NCBI GenBank assembly: GCA_932521025.1
Contig: OW051468.1
Location: 1,240,064-1,304,063 of the forward strand
Source: Oscheius onirici
Taxonomy: Eukaryota; Nematoda; Chromadorea; Rhabditida; Rhabditidae
Length of the DNA stretch: 64,000 nt
Reading direction: 5' to 3'
Shown here in pieces: positions 35,574 to 46,300 of the stretch. The position numbers and the translations under genes were made by a program. Below the pieces are notes generated by a model. That model saw only the letters and a program-made list of their open reading frames with translations. It searched no databases and was not told the DNA's origin. Each line of letters begins with the position of its first letter. Position 1 is the first letter of the stretch.

Positions 35574-37069
35574 TCACATCAAGAAAAAAAGTGTCAAACG
35601 TGTCTTCCGGCCCCCGCAGAAAGCTCTTCTAAAATTTTTTGAAAGCACCGCTCTGAATCGTGGATTAGACATGATATACGTAAAGTTTCCAGTAGGTTGA
35701 GCAAACGCAGCTGTTACAATCACAATCAGCGTCCAGTCTTATAAATTTTTAATAATTGAACGAGGGGGAAAATCAAAAGTACCTGCTCTGTAGGAATATG
35801 ACCATAATAGGAAGATGATTCCGGGAAGAGAAATCGTTGAAAAGAATCCTAGTACTGTGGCCTGGAAGGAGTGTTCTGACAATGAGATGGAGAGGGACGG
35901 TGAGACAGAGAGACAAAAAAAAACTGAGGGACAGAAAAACTGAGGAGCAGAAAGACAGCAGGGTTGGCAAACCTGGCCGGCCAGGTAGGACTTTGCGGCG
36001 GGCTAAAAACATTCATTTCGCATTTTTTCCGATATTTTTTGATTCAAAATACCCCCGGTTAGATTGAGTTTTGCCGTTAAAAAATTGGAAGAAAATCGAA
36101 AACTGCCGACAAAAAATAGAATAAAATGCCAATTTTTGAAGAAATTCGGTAAAAATAGCAATTATAGGCTAATATTTGAAAAAAAAATGCGAAATGGAAC
36201 TTTTTGCCTACCTGACCGGCCAGGTTTGCCAACCCTGGACAGAGAGAGACGGAGACCTAAAGAAAACTTACAACGGAGACGAGCTGGAACAGAACCTCTT
36301 TGTGATATCTAACATTAGCCTTTGATTTATCTTCGGCTTCCTTTAAAATGTGAACAGAATACGCAATACATCCCACGCAAAGCAATATAGCAAGAACAAG
36401 ATAAGCCACTGTAAGAATGATGAACCAGTATAACCATGAATTGCCTTCTAAATATAGTGCTCCAATATTCGAGTCATAGAAGTTTGCATAAAATATGCCA
36501 AAGTCAGATTCGAAGAGGTATTTTGACTCATCCAGAGAGCGATAATAAACCGATTTCACTAATAGGAATGTGCTCAACAAGTATGCGCAACCATAGAAGA
36601 GTATGTAGACTGTGGCAATGATCAGAGGCTTGCTTAGGAAATGAAACGGTGGGAGGATACAATGCAGGCGGTAGTAAAATAATGGGAGAATTATCAGTAG
36701 CGCTTCTGGAAGACTCTGTTTTTCTGTCTCTCTTCATCACTCACGATAGATCAAATTCACATAGGCAATAGTTTGAATGTTGGGATTGAGACCAGCCCAA
36801 GTCAAAATTCCAGGGAACTCAAATGCAATATATGGAGAGAGAATGATACACGGTGACAGTATACAAATATCGATTTGAAAAATCAATAAGAGTGCATTCT
36901 GATAAGATACCAATAGAAGATATGTCCTAGATACAGGAGAATGGTAGAACTGAAGATAATGCTGCAGAAGATTTAATGGAACTCCGACGGCTGCAAGTAC
37001 GCGTAGACTGTTAAAGTACCATTGAGGATTTGGATTAAAGTAGGGGTTGCTCGAGTTGGTGACAGACAT
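35574..37069 (-). CDS. seven-transmembrane receptor-like protein 2, 333 aa
   Basis: Exons 37069-36745, 36705-36272, 35861-35783, 35737-35574 close in phase. Hydrophobic segments include RVLAAVGVPLNLLQHYL, LLLVSYQNALLLIF, the run around LIIATVYILFYGCAYLL, FIILTVAYLVLAILLCVGCIAY and, in the last exons, FFSTISLPGIIFLLW and a final short segment. The N-terminus has NSSNP, possible N-glycosylation. The sequence RYHKEVLFQLVSV before the sixth segment resembles nematode Str/Srh-like receptors. It shares no close similarity with receptors 1, 3 and 4. The last intron uses AAG as acceptor (TTTATAAG), weaker than the others. Confidence 0.75.
35960..36238. repeat. palindromic element with GGCCGGCCAGG arms
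   Basis: GGTTGGCAAACCTGGCCGGC on the left and the complement GACCGGCCAGGTTTGCCAACC on the right, about 280 bp. It lies in an intron of receptor 2. Confidence 0.85.
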
Positions 37070-37184
37070 GACTGATTCTATTGGATAGGGGGAACAGCTG
37101 TTTTTCTGATAGTAGAACAGCTTATGTACTCAATACAGCTGATTTTTAAAAGTCTGGTTTCTGTCGGAGAACACACTGATTTTG

Positions 37185-37595
37185 TATAGTCCATTTCCAA
37201 CGAATAGCGGCAGTCGGGCAATTCTTTAAAGGATTTTTTCCATGGTTCTCGACACGAAAATCTGAAAATTACGGCCGCTGCGATGGATTTTATTCCATTT
37301 TGTTCAACTTTGATGGATTTCGCAGTTTTCTAGCTGGTTTTTCTCGTTTTAAATTGCATTTTCGAAATCAGCGTATAGAACAACCTACTTGGTGTAAAAA
37401 CCGGGAGGAAATCATCGATTTTCAGAGCGGCATGGCTATTTCAGTGATAAAACTGCCATTTTATGCCAATCCAACATCAAAAAGGGTTTTTTCCCGGCTT
37501 TTGATGACAATTAGGTTTTTATAGGATTTAGGTAGGAAATTTCAAATTGGCGCGCAAACATGGGTACCGCTCTTCGTTGGAAATGGACCATACCA
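37185..37595. repeat. family T1 element, intergenic copy
   Basis: The ends TATAGTCCATTTCCAACGAA and TCGTTGGAAATGGACCATAC are near-perfect inverted repeats of about 25 bp. Interior shared with the copies in TEP introns, in reverse orientation. The best-preserved copy in the window. Confidence 0.85.
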
Positions 37596-37611
37596 ACTGA
37601 CCCAAAAAAAG

Positions 37612-37925
37612 TTGCAAAATGACTGGAGGTCTGGGGGTATTGAGAAGGCTGTACAGCCTCGAACTGCTCACGGATGCGATCCGGCCACTGAGACGCGCGG
37701 AGGTTTCTGCCTGCTCCCTTTCGGGCCTGAGCCTTACACCTCTCCTTGTCCGCCCGGGACACCACACCCTCCGGTATGGAACCCCTGGCGACGCCTCTCT
37801 TGGCTCGGACATCCGGTCAGTCACAGTCGTGACAGCACAGAACTCCTCCCCTCACTTCATCCACTCCAGTCTACTGCCTAGAAGCTGGCTCACAGGCGCC
37901 CGCCACGACGCCCAGTGACATTAGC
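37612..37925. other. GC-rich block of unknown nature
   Basis: About 300 bp clearly richer in GC than its surroundings, open in several frames on both strands as expected for GC-rich DNA. No domain seen. Possibly a fragment of a transposable element. Confidence 0.35.
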
Positions 37926-38165
37926 TTTTTGCGATTGAGAGTCATAGGGGGAGAGGGCGCAATGCATTAGGCAGTTGTTTAGCGCCTTTTTCGGGTCGAA
38001 GACGACATTTCACAGCTTTGCGAAGTTCTACAAAATTGTAGATTTTGATCAGGGCTAGAATTTTGCAGAACATGAAAAAGCCGAAAAATGCCTTCTTCAA
38101 CTCTAAAAACGAAAATTTGGGAAAGTAGTTCATAAATATCGTCACTTTGACTAAATGTTCATTCT

Positions 38166-39561
38166 TCATTTCGAAATAACTCGACTAGTTGAGCTGTGTT
38201 CCGTGACACGTTTCCTTCCAAGCATAACGAGTATTTCTGACCGGAAATAGGGAACAAGGACCAGCATCGCAAGGCCTTGGAAGATGGGAACAGAAGACAG
38301 AAAACAGTATCGAGTAAAGCGGGACAGCATGGACTGCTCTGCTGCTCGGAGCGTGGCGGCGGCTGCCACAGCAATGGACAGACTGACTCCTTCAAGAAAG
38401 AGAAGCTGAAAGGCTACTGTAGGTTTGAGGAACTGTTTCTCACCAAAATGAAGGACCTATGGATCCTGGCAGTCTTTGAGGACATCTGAGAGCGAAAAAG
38501 ACTGACTCTCCACCAGGTTACAATGACCAGAATGAAGGTTAATGGGACGTAGACGTAGATTCTGTTAGGGGCTATTCGAGTGTAGAAGACGCCCTGGAAA
38601 AAGAACAGTATCAGTAACGGGCAGGTTTCTTTATCTACGAGCAAAGTTGTAGCCTTGATCAAGCTACAACTTTACAGAACATGGCGAAGCCAAAAATGCT
38701 GTTATCGCTATGAAAAATGACTTTTGCCTTGGTTGACAAGTTTTGGCTCAGAATGAGTTTTTCGTAGTGATTTCAAAGTTGTAGAGCTTGAACAGGGCTA
38801 CAACTTTAGTTACTGGAACCAAGCTGGAAAATGCAAACGAGAGCCGGAAAATTTAAATTGCCCCCGCCGCCCCCCAAAAATCCAAGTTTAAGGGGGGGGG
38901 GGGGGTAAAGATACCGCCCAATCAGTAACAGTGACAGTGACAGTAATGGTCCCTACCTCCCAGTTAGTCGGAACCACTTGAATGAATCCACTGTTAGACA
39001 AAGCTTCCTGTTCGTCAGTCTCTGTCCAGTTCAGAGTATTGTTGGGACCGATAAAGTACTCGATTGGGAAGTAACATCGGATCTGGATGACCTGAATCCT
39101 GTCGACTGTCAATTTAAAGATGAAGTACTCACCGGAACGATTATTTGGAACAGTACTACCAGAAGCATCAGTGCAACGACGTGTCGGTCTCTAAGCTTCA
39201 AATCAAAAGCTATAATCGTTCTTAGGATCATTCCTGTCGGGATCAGAGCGTAGGTAGTGTCACCAAAGAACCCATTAAGTGCATCCAGTACGGAGCAAAT
39301 TCTTGGGCCCCAGTTCGATATGAGGCCATAGAATACGAATAGGAAAGTTCCATTAATCAATTTCGTCCTCTCGAGCATTAGAGATCCACCAATGAAATCC
39401 AGAATACTGAGAGCGGAAGAGATTCTGATGAAGAGAGCATAGGCCAGGTTGTCTGATGTTTTTTTCTTTCCTGTCAGGAAGATGACTATAGAATGAATGG
39501 CTACTCCGAGAAGCATGATAAGGAAGGAAGCGAGCTGGAGGAGAAGGATATCAGTGTTCAT
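38166..39561 (-). CDS. seven-transmembrane chemoreceptor-like protein 3
   Basis: Exons 39561-39133, about 39099-38957, 38593-38444 and 38405-38166. The first exon encodes LLQLASFLIMLLGVAIHSIVIFL, a Lys-rich loop, and RICSVLDALNGFFGDTTYALIPTGM, colinear with receptors 1 and 4 (ALIPTGMILR versus [10 protein letters not shown]). The last exon has SVPIFQGLAMLVLVPYFRSEI, matching their C-terminal segment. The second exon (YFPIEYFIGPNNTLNWTETDEQ) fits in position, but the best GT...AG pairs between it and exon 1 do not close the frame; a 23-nt intron or a one-base lesion would be needed. So it may be intact with an odd junction or be an early pseudogene. Confidence 0.65.
38625..38910. repeat. interspersed repeat, family T2, copy 2
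   Basis: Same words as copy 1 (GTTGTAGCCTTGATCAAGC, GGAAAATGCAAACGAGAGCC, then C-run and G-run). It lies in an intron of receptor 3. Confidence 0.8.
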
Positions 39562-39699
39562 TTGAGCTGAAGGGAGTGTGTCAGTGGGAAGGGAACCGAG
39601 AGTCGGAGAGACTGAGAAACAGAGAGACAGAGAGTATGAAAAATAGAGAGACTGAGCTTCCAGGTGATATTCAATGAGTGAGATTCCGTACACGATTAA

Positions 39700-40300
39700 A
39701 TCACATGTGAATCTAACGAAACTCTGATGTCACGTGAATTAACATGTGTTCTTTGTTGAAGTGCTCTCAAAGAGCCAAACAGAAGGAAACCATTCAGAAG
39801 ATGAAGCGTAGTGGAAACTGTTATCATGCATGGGACATCATTGGTAGCAGACATCGTTTACTTTTGGACATGTCAGAATACTATCCGTAGAATCAAGGAA
39901 CGCCTTCTTCTGTCAAGTAGTAGTAATATATACTCAAGCAAGTAGTAACTTGCCCAACTCGAGCGTTCGGAGGGAAGTAATCAGTTAAGGACCAAAAGTT
40001 TCTTGTAAGATTGTTTCTCCTGGTTTCCCGCTAATCGTGTCTGCTTTGTATAGTGTATCTTGAGCCTCTACTTTAACATATTTCCTATTGGTTAATCTTG
40101 TTCGAAGAACCTATTAAGAGAACACAAAATATGTATCATGAAGGTTGAGCGACTAGTTGCAGAGATCCACTGCTCCTGAAAAAAAAGGGAAACCAATGTC
40201 ATTATCAGACAATATCCTTCTTTTTAGGAGTTCCGCATTGTGATTTCTGTTCGTACAAGGAAGTGCCATCTTTTACTAACCATCTGCTCAAAATAGTCAA
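39700..40300. other. spacer between receptors 3 and 4
   Basis: No coding frame seen. It would contain the promoter of receptor 3 and the 3' UTR of receptor 4. Confidence 0.35.
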
Positions 40301-40305
40301 AATCT

Positions 40306-42009
40306 TTATTGAGTAGTGGAAGGCAGAGAAACTAGCGCCGACACAGCACTTCTTGTGATGAAAGCTTTGACTTCGGCTCGGAAGTAGGGTACGAGACAGA
40401 CCATTGCCACTGCTTGGACAGTCGGAATCAAGGATGTTATACAGGTACCGTATTCGGTCACGATTACGTTCACTACTTGACTGGTTATAGTTTTGTCCCT
40501 GAGCAATTTCCTGGCGATGTCCAGAAGAAATCCAATGCACAGGGAGAAGGCTTCGAAGGTGAGGAGCTGGAAGAGTGTTGAGACAGAGGGACTGAGGGAC
40601 AAAAAACAGAGACAGAGAGTGAGAGAGTCAGTTTACTCTTCAACTTACGTAAATGAAAGCTCTCTGGATTTTGGCCGTCTGAACAGAAACTTCTCTCTGG
40701 AACCGAGTCAGCTTCCACATGGCTACAAAGCCAAGAAGAAACGTTAATGGAACGCAGACATAGAAACGCTGTCCTTCAATGTAAGTGTTGTACCAGATCT
40801 GAACAGCTCGTCGTCTTTAAAGGACTGTCAAGTACCTCCCACTTGTAGGGATAAATGATGAAGACGGCTGCTTTGTCGATCAGTTCTTGACGTTGGTATT
40901 CGGTGAGGGGAATGTTTGCCTCGGAGAGGGGAGTGTAGGCGTGTAAGAGAATGAGCTGGAAATTGTGGTTAGAACGGGAAAAGAAGGACAGGGACAGGGA
41001 CACAACCCACCATAAGAGGAACCTCCGTCAAAATTATAACGGCTGTCGTAATTATCACGTGCTTCCTCCTCAGTTTGTTCCCAGAGACAATGAAAATACG
41101 AAAAGCCATTCCTGCCGGAATCATCGAGTAAATGATGTTTTTGAAGGGGTTCGAAAACAGCGTCAAGATATAACAGAATACTGGGCCGAAGTAGCTTCCT
41201 ACTCCGTTGTAGAATACATAAGAATTGGCAAGGTTGTAGCTGAAAATTTTGAACATGTTACTGTACTTGGGTATTCCCATTGTTTAATGACCTAGGTAAG
41301 TTGGTCCCCTTCAGTAAAAGTCACGAGATTTTATTTTTGGTTTCTTGATGTCTAGTAAGTCTCACTGCTTACTCAGAGCTCAGAAGTCGAGTCCAATTAG
41401 CATGGGCATTTTCACACCATGAGTTAAGAACATAATATAGAACATGCATCCATCCGGAATGGAATACTTACGGCTTTTTTTTGGCTTCAAAACAGGCGTA
41501 TTTGGCACCGAGAAAATTGTAGAAAAAAAAACGAAAATTCCACTTCCCTCCATTAAAGCGATCCTCAACAGCCACCCCTTTTGAATTTGGCGCGCAAACT
41601 TGAAAAGTCGAATATAAGGAAAATCGACGATTTTCATCAAACTTTTGATCTTCGCCAAATGAGCTCTCGAAAGGCTCTCAAAAGGCAAAAAGGGTAGCTC
41701 AATAGGTATACTTTAAATAAGAAAACCTTGCTTCTAGAAGAATGAACTTTCATCGAACAGGAACTCGATCAGTTGTCTAATTTACAGAGCAATCTCCCTC
41801 TCCCCAGTCGTTTACCTGATCGTAAGAGTCCATCCAGCAATAAACTGGAAAATACAGAAAGCCGAATAAATTTGCATAAAGAGACTGTAAGCGGGACTGT
41901 CGGCATGCCTCCGTTTCCAATTCAATAGTATTACCAGAGCATGTAAAAGAGTTCCTAGACAGACAATACTAGTAGAAGTTAGATGGACAGCCAGACTAGA
42001 CGCGTCCAT
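40306..42009 (-). CDS. seven-transmembrane chemoreceptor-like protein 4, paralogue of receptor 1
   Basis: Exons 42009-41816, 41260-41011, 40955-40836, 40798-40649, 40566-40306, lengths 194/250/120/150/261 against 200/247/120/150/261 in receptor 1. Shared blocks include KRRHADSPAYSLFMQIY, GPVFCYILTLF, LLHAYTPLS and LIPTVQAVAMVCLVP. The second exon is best started at the acceptor GTACAG, which keeps phase. Membrane receptor, ligand unknown. The gene is on the opposite strand from receptor 1, so the pair arose by inverted duplication or later inversion. Confidence 0.85.
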
Positions 42010-42064
42010 GTTGAGAGTGCCTGAACGTCGGCTCTATTTTACTTGTCATAATCAGGCGTGACAA

Positions 42065-42319
42065 GTGACGGGTCTGAAAGATTCGAAACAGGCTGCCCAG
42101 ATGAACAAGTTGAAATGGGCAAGAAAGATAAGCCTAAAAGGACACGATGATTGGGCGAGGATTTGCTCGGAATGGACTCCTTTAGAAGGAAAAAGAAGGC
42201 CGGGCAGACAGCATGTACGATGGAAAGATAGCTTGAGGCTCGACAACCAAGTTTTTTGGAGATGGGACGAGATCAAATGGGAGGCTGCTAGAAGAGAGGC
42301 TCTAGCGATGAACGCTTGA
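42065..42319 (+). mobile_element. 3' end fragment of a non-LTR retrotransposon
   Basis: An 84-codon frame with GHDDWARICSEW, RRPGRQHVRWKDSL and W..IKWEAARREAL, the pattern seen at the extreme C-terminus of many LINE reverse transcriptases. Nothing upstream matches the catalytic region, so this is a 5'-truncated copy. Followed by TAAGGAAATAAATAAAT, a likely A-rich tail. Confidence 0.6.
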
Positions 42320-42329
42320 TAAGGAAATA

Positions 42330-43333
42330 AATAAATCAGGCGTGAGAGTAGTTCCCAGAGTTCGTTGGCGGGAAAGAAAGTGGATAAATAATGAGACTGT
42401 TATGGAGGAAGTTCCGGTCATCTGACTGAAAGTACCTGGAAGGAGAGATATAGACTGTTTTCTCTTTCTAGTGTGGGAAATTTAAAGAGTTCACTGAGAC
42501 TAGAGGAAATGAGACAGAGAGACAGAGAGTCAGAGAGGCAGAGAAACAGATACAGGGGTGGGCACTAATTAGTCAGTCAGTCATCCTAGCGCCGCGTAGA
42601 TACATTGCGCGGGTCTGATTTTCTGGCTCAAAGTAGACATATGAAAGTCCAATTATACCCCAAAGTATCAGCCAATTTGATTGAATTATCTGGTTTTGCG
42701 GGTCGATTTACTGATGGAAGTTTTGGTATTTTTTCACGTAATTTGACCATAACTCTGTCATACAGCAAAGTCCCGGATTCTCAATACCCATCACCCATAG
42801 AGTTTTATAGGCCGCATTCCTGTGCACAGGACCAGACTGTCTGGTTTTGTACTTCAAAAGCTTAAGTTTTCCTCAGTTGGTCCATTTTTGCCAACTGTGG
42901 GCGTTTTGAAACCTTCATATCTCCGTGACTGTTTGAGATAGCTTTGATTTTACGACGGCATTGGAAAGAGCTTGTCAAGAGCTATCAGATTGTAGACACA
43001 ATACATTGCTGAATTTTTTTCCAACTTCTGTTTTGAACGTCTGAACTTTAACTGAGTCTCGAGCAAATTTTCATGATGTGTCAAGTTTCGATTAATTATC
43101 ACACCGTAAAATATCTAAAGGACTATTTACAGAAATATCTTGCTCTTCCGAGGTTTTGTAGAGCAAATAGAAAGGAAAGAAAATTCCCTGATCCGTGATC
43201 TCCCGTAGACAGAGTCAGAGAGACTGATTGTGAGAGAAACAGAGAGTCAGTCCTAGTTCACTCTCGTTTTTCAAGGTAATCTATGAACCGTACACAGATT
43301 TTTCAAAACATCTTTATACGCTCCTATGTAAGT
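42330..43333. other. intergenic, no gene
   Basis: No frame with support; AT-rich. It forms the 3' flank of the ARM-repeat gene. Confidence 0.4.
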
Positions 43334-46300
43334 TCATTTTGACCATTCTATCTTGTCTGGGAGAGGCAGGGGCTCGGCTTTCTTATAACCAGAACCCAGA
43401 AGTTTTTTAACAGCTGGATTGGTATCCTTTTCCAATGAATCGGTAACCATCTTCATCAGGTCATCCGAGAGGTCAGTTAGGTCCTCTTGTCTCCCATCCG
43501 CTTTTCTGAAAGCTATTTTTGAAGGAGAGAGAGAGAGTCATTTACGCGAATCTCTTCCTCTTCTCAATCGCTACATCTAGAGCAGAGCTTAGAACTTGGA
43601 AAAGGACTGGAGGAGCATCCGCCTCTGACGGGAAGATTTTAGGTACTGGAGGGGGAATGGAGTCTGTTGAGGCTGAAATCCAGTTACCGTACCCTCATCT
43701 ATAGGTCTCCCCAAAATGACCTTGAAATTTTGGTTCCGCGCGTCAAAACTATTTTTCACTTTTTACGGGGTTTACCACGGATTTTTACCAGTTTTTGTTA
43801 CAGTATCGAGCGTTGTACCCATATGTGACAATGGAAGGAAAAAACGACAAAAAGAGTCAAATAATGAGAAATAGTTTTGGCGCGCGGAACAAAAAAATGA
43901 AGGTAATTTTGGCGAGACCATTTGCTTCTCAATCTCTGTGTTCAGGTTTATTCGCTGTATCAAGTCTATATTCGACAAGAGCGGCTCTTCGGACAGACCA
44001 TGGCGGTGCTGTAAATTCCTCGGAGAGTGTCTGTGTTAACTATAAAGTACCTACCTCCTTCCTTGGCCAGGGCCGATAGTTTTTTGAGCAGTTTAACTTC
44101 TTTTTCGCTGTCTCCCAGAACCTTCTGGACGTCTTCTAAGAGTTTTTCAATAGCTTGAGCACTGTCTTCTAGTTCTGCATTGTAGAGCAGAGATCGAACT
44201 AGGGCTGCCTAAAGTCTGGAGGTAGAGATGCTGTTTCGAAAACTTGCATTATCCTGAGCTATCAGACTCACAAGGCTTACTGTAGCCATTGGGCCAGTAG
44301 AAAAGGAGGGATCAGTCTCTTCTAAAGAACGGGCAAAGATTGGATGGAGAGAATGCTTCGGGAGTAGAGAACATATCTGGAAAGATGAAAATTTCCAGAA
44401 GATTGTATTGTCACTCTGTCTGTGAATCTCTCAGTCTCTACCAATGATGAGCTTAAATCCTGTACGCAAAAGTGCGTAAACCGCTCGTCCTGTCGTTTTT
44501 CGTGTGGTTTTCTCCAAATTTCTCCCGTTCTTATATTTTTCTTCGATGAATACAGCCCAGATGCACTTGCAAAAAATATAAAAACGAGAAAAATTCTAAA
44601 ATATTAGCAAAAAAACTGCATTCCCGTGGTCCCATTCCCGCTTGAATTGCGTACGGGAATCCTGCGGGAATCTGGTCACGGGAATGCTGCTCGTAAGTAT
44701 AAACTTTTATCTTGTTTCTATTTTTTGCACATGGGCCGTGTTCATTGATGAAAAATATGCCAAGAAAAAAACTTGGAGAAAACCACGCAAAAAAACGAAA
44801 ATACGTAATCCTTGCTCATTTTTGCGTACTGGATTCCCGCACATCTCTGGACCCTTTCCTTACCAACTGATTTCCAGTTTTGCTCTGATCCGCCAGCTCC
44901 CAAAGCGTCTCCATTGTCTTGTTCACAACTTCTACCGACTGTTCTTTTGCAACTCCCATTTTCAAGAGAGCTTTGATGATACGTTCACCACAACCATTGG
45001 AAACCAGTTCTTCCGAGCTTTTACTGGTGAATAGCATGAGAACGACGTCCTAAACCTTTCTAAATTTTCTAGCAGACTCATTCTCACCAAAAAAGAGCTC
45101 TGATAGATGGCAAGAGCATCGTTGTCCTTCTCAAAACTGGTCAGATGCTTCAGAATACTCTTGATTCCTTCCAGATCGACCACTTTGGCTAAAGATGAAC
45201 TGAACTGAGGAATCAGACAATATTCGGACAGAGTCGTCATTGACATGGCTTGTAGAAGAGTAGTAGTGTTACTGCTTTCGGCAGTAAGGGCTACAAGACG
45301 CTTCCAGAAAGCTCTGAAACTTTGAAACTTTCCTCTTCAAAGGATTGCTTAAGGTCTGTTCAAAAAAAGAGGGATACCGTAGTTTAAAGAATTCCCTTCC
45401 TCGCGGGACCCATTAGCCAAGCCGTGCATTCAAACAGCACTTTTTTCAACTTTTTTCGGTCAAACATTCTAGCTTTATCAAATTTTTATCGTTTTTGTGT
45501 ATCTTCTTGCTCTTATTTTTTCTTTGTATATGGAACCAAAAAAATGTTCTCCTCGTGGTCGGATTACTAAATTACTACAAACCTGTAAATGATGATATAC
45601 ATTCCAATATGCAAACATAATATGCAAAAAAAATGACAAAAAAGGATACACAAAACTAGGAAAAATGGTCGAATTTTTTGATCGAAAAATATTGAAAAAA
45701 ATGCTGTCTGAATCCGCGGCTGGGTCCCGCGGTGAAGGGAATTCGTAAACCACTGTGTCCCTTTTTTTAACAGACCTTACCTAACAACGATCGTCAGTAG
45801 ATCGTCACTTTGATAGCTGGAAATTCGCTTGAAGAACTCTTCGACAAGATTTTTCACATATGGAGTTGAACAGAGGAGCAACTGTAACTGATTGATGAGA
45901 ATCTGTCTCTCTGTCCCTTACCTCTCCAAATGTCCTTTTCTCCTCCCAATCGTAAGACTTTTTCAGTTTTTCCACTTCCAGTTTATGATTTTCTAAAATT
46001 TCTCCAACATCTTCTCTCTCTTCTCCAGTGATCAGTAGTGGTAATGGTTCCGGAAAGACTGTCAGTAGAATTTCCAGAAGGGACGGATAGTACATAGGCT
46101 TGGAAGTACCGTAATCCATGAGATGACTGAGAACAGTCTTCTTATCCTAAAAAAGTACAGTAACCACAAGACAGAAACAGTAAGTTACGATAATCTTGTT
46201 GACTCGTGTCTTCAAAAAGGCCACAATTTCCTTTTTGACTCTCAAAGCCAGATCTCCTTCAATCTGTCCATTCAGATCAAGAGTGACGGTCCACAGTTTC

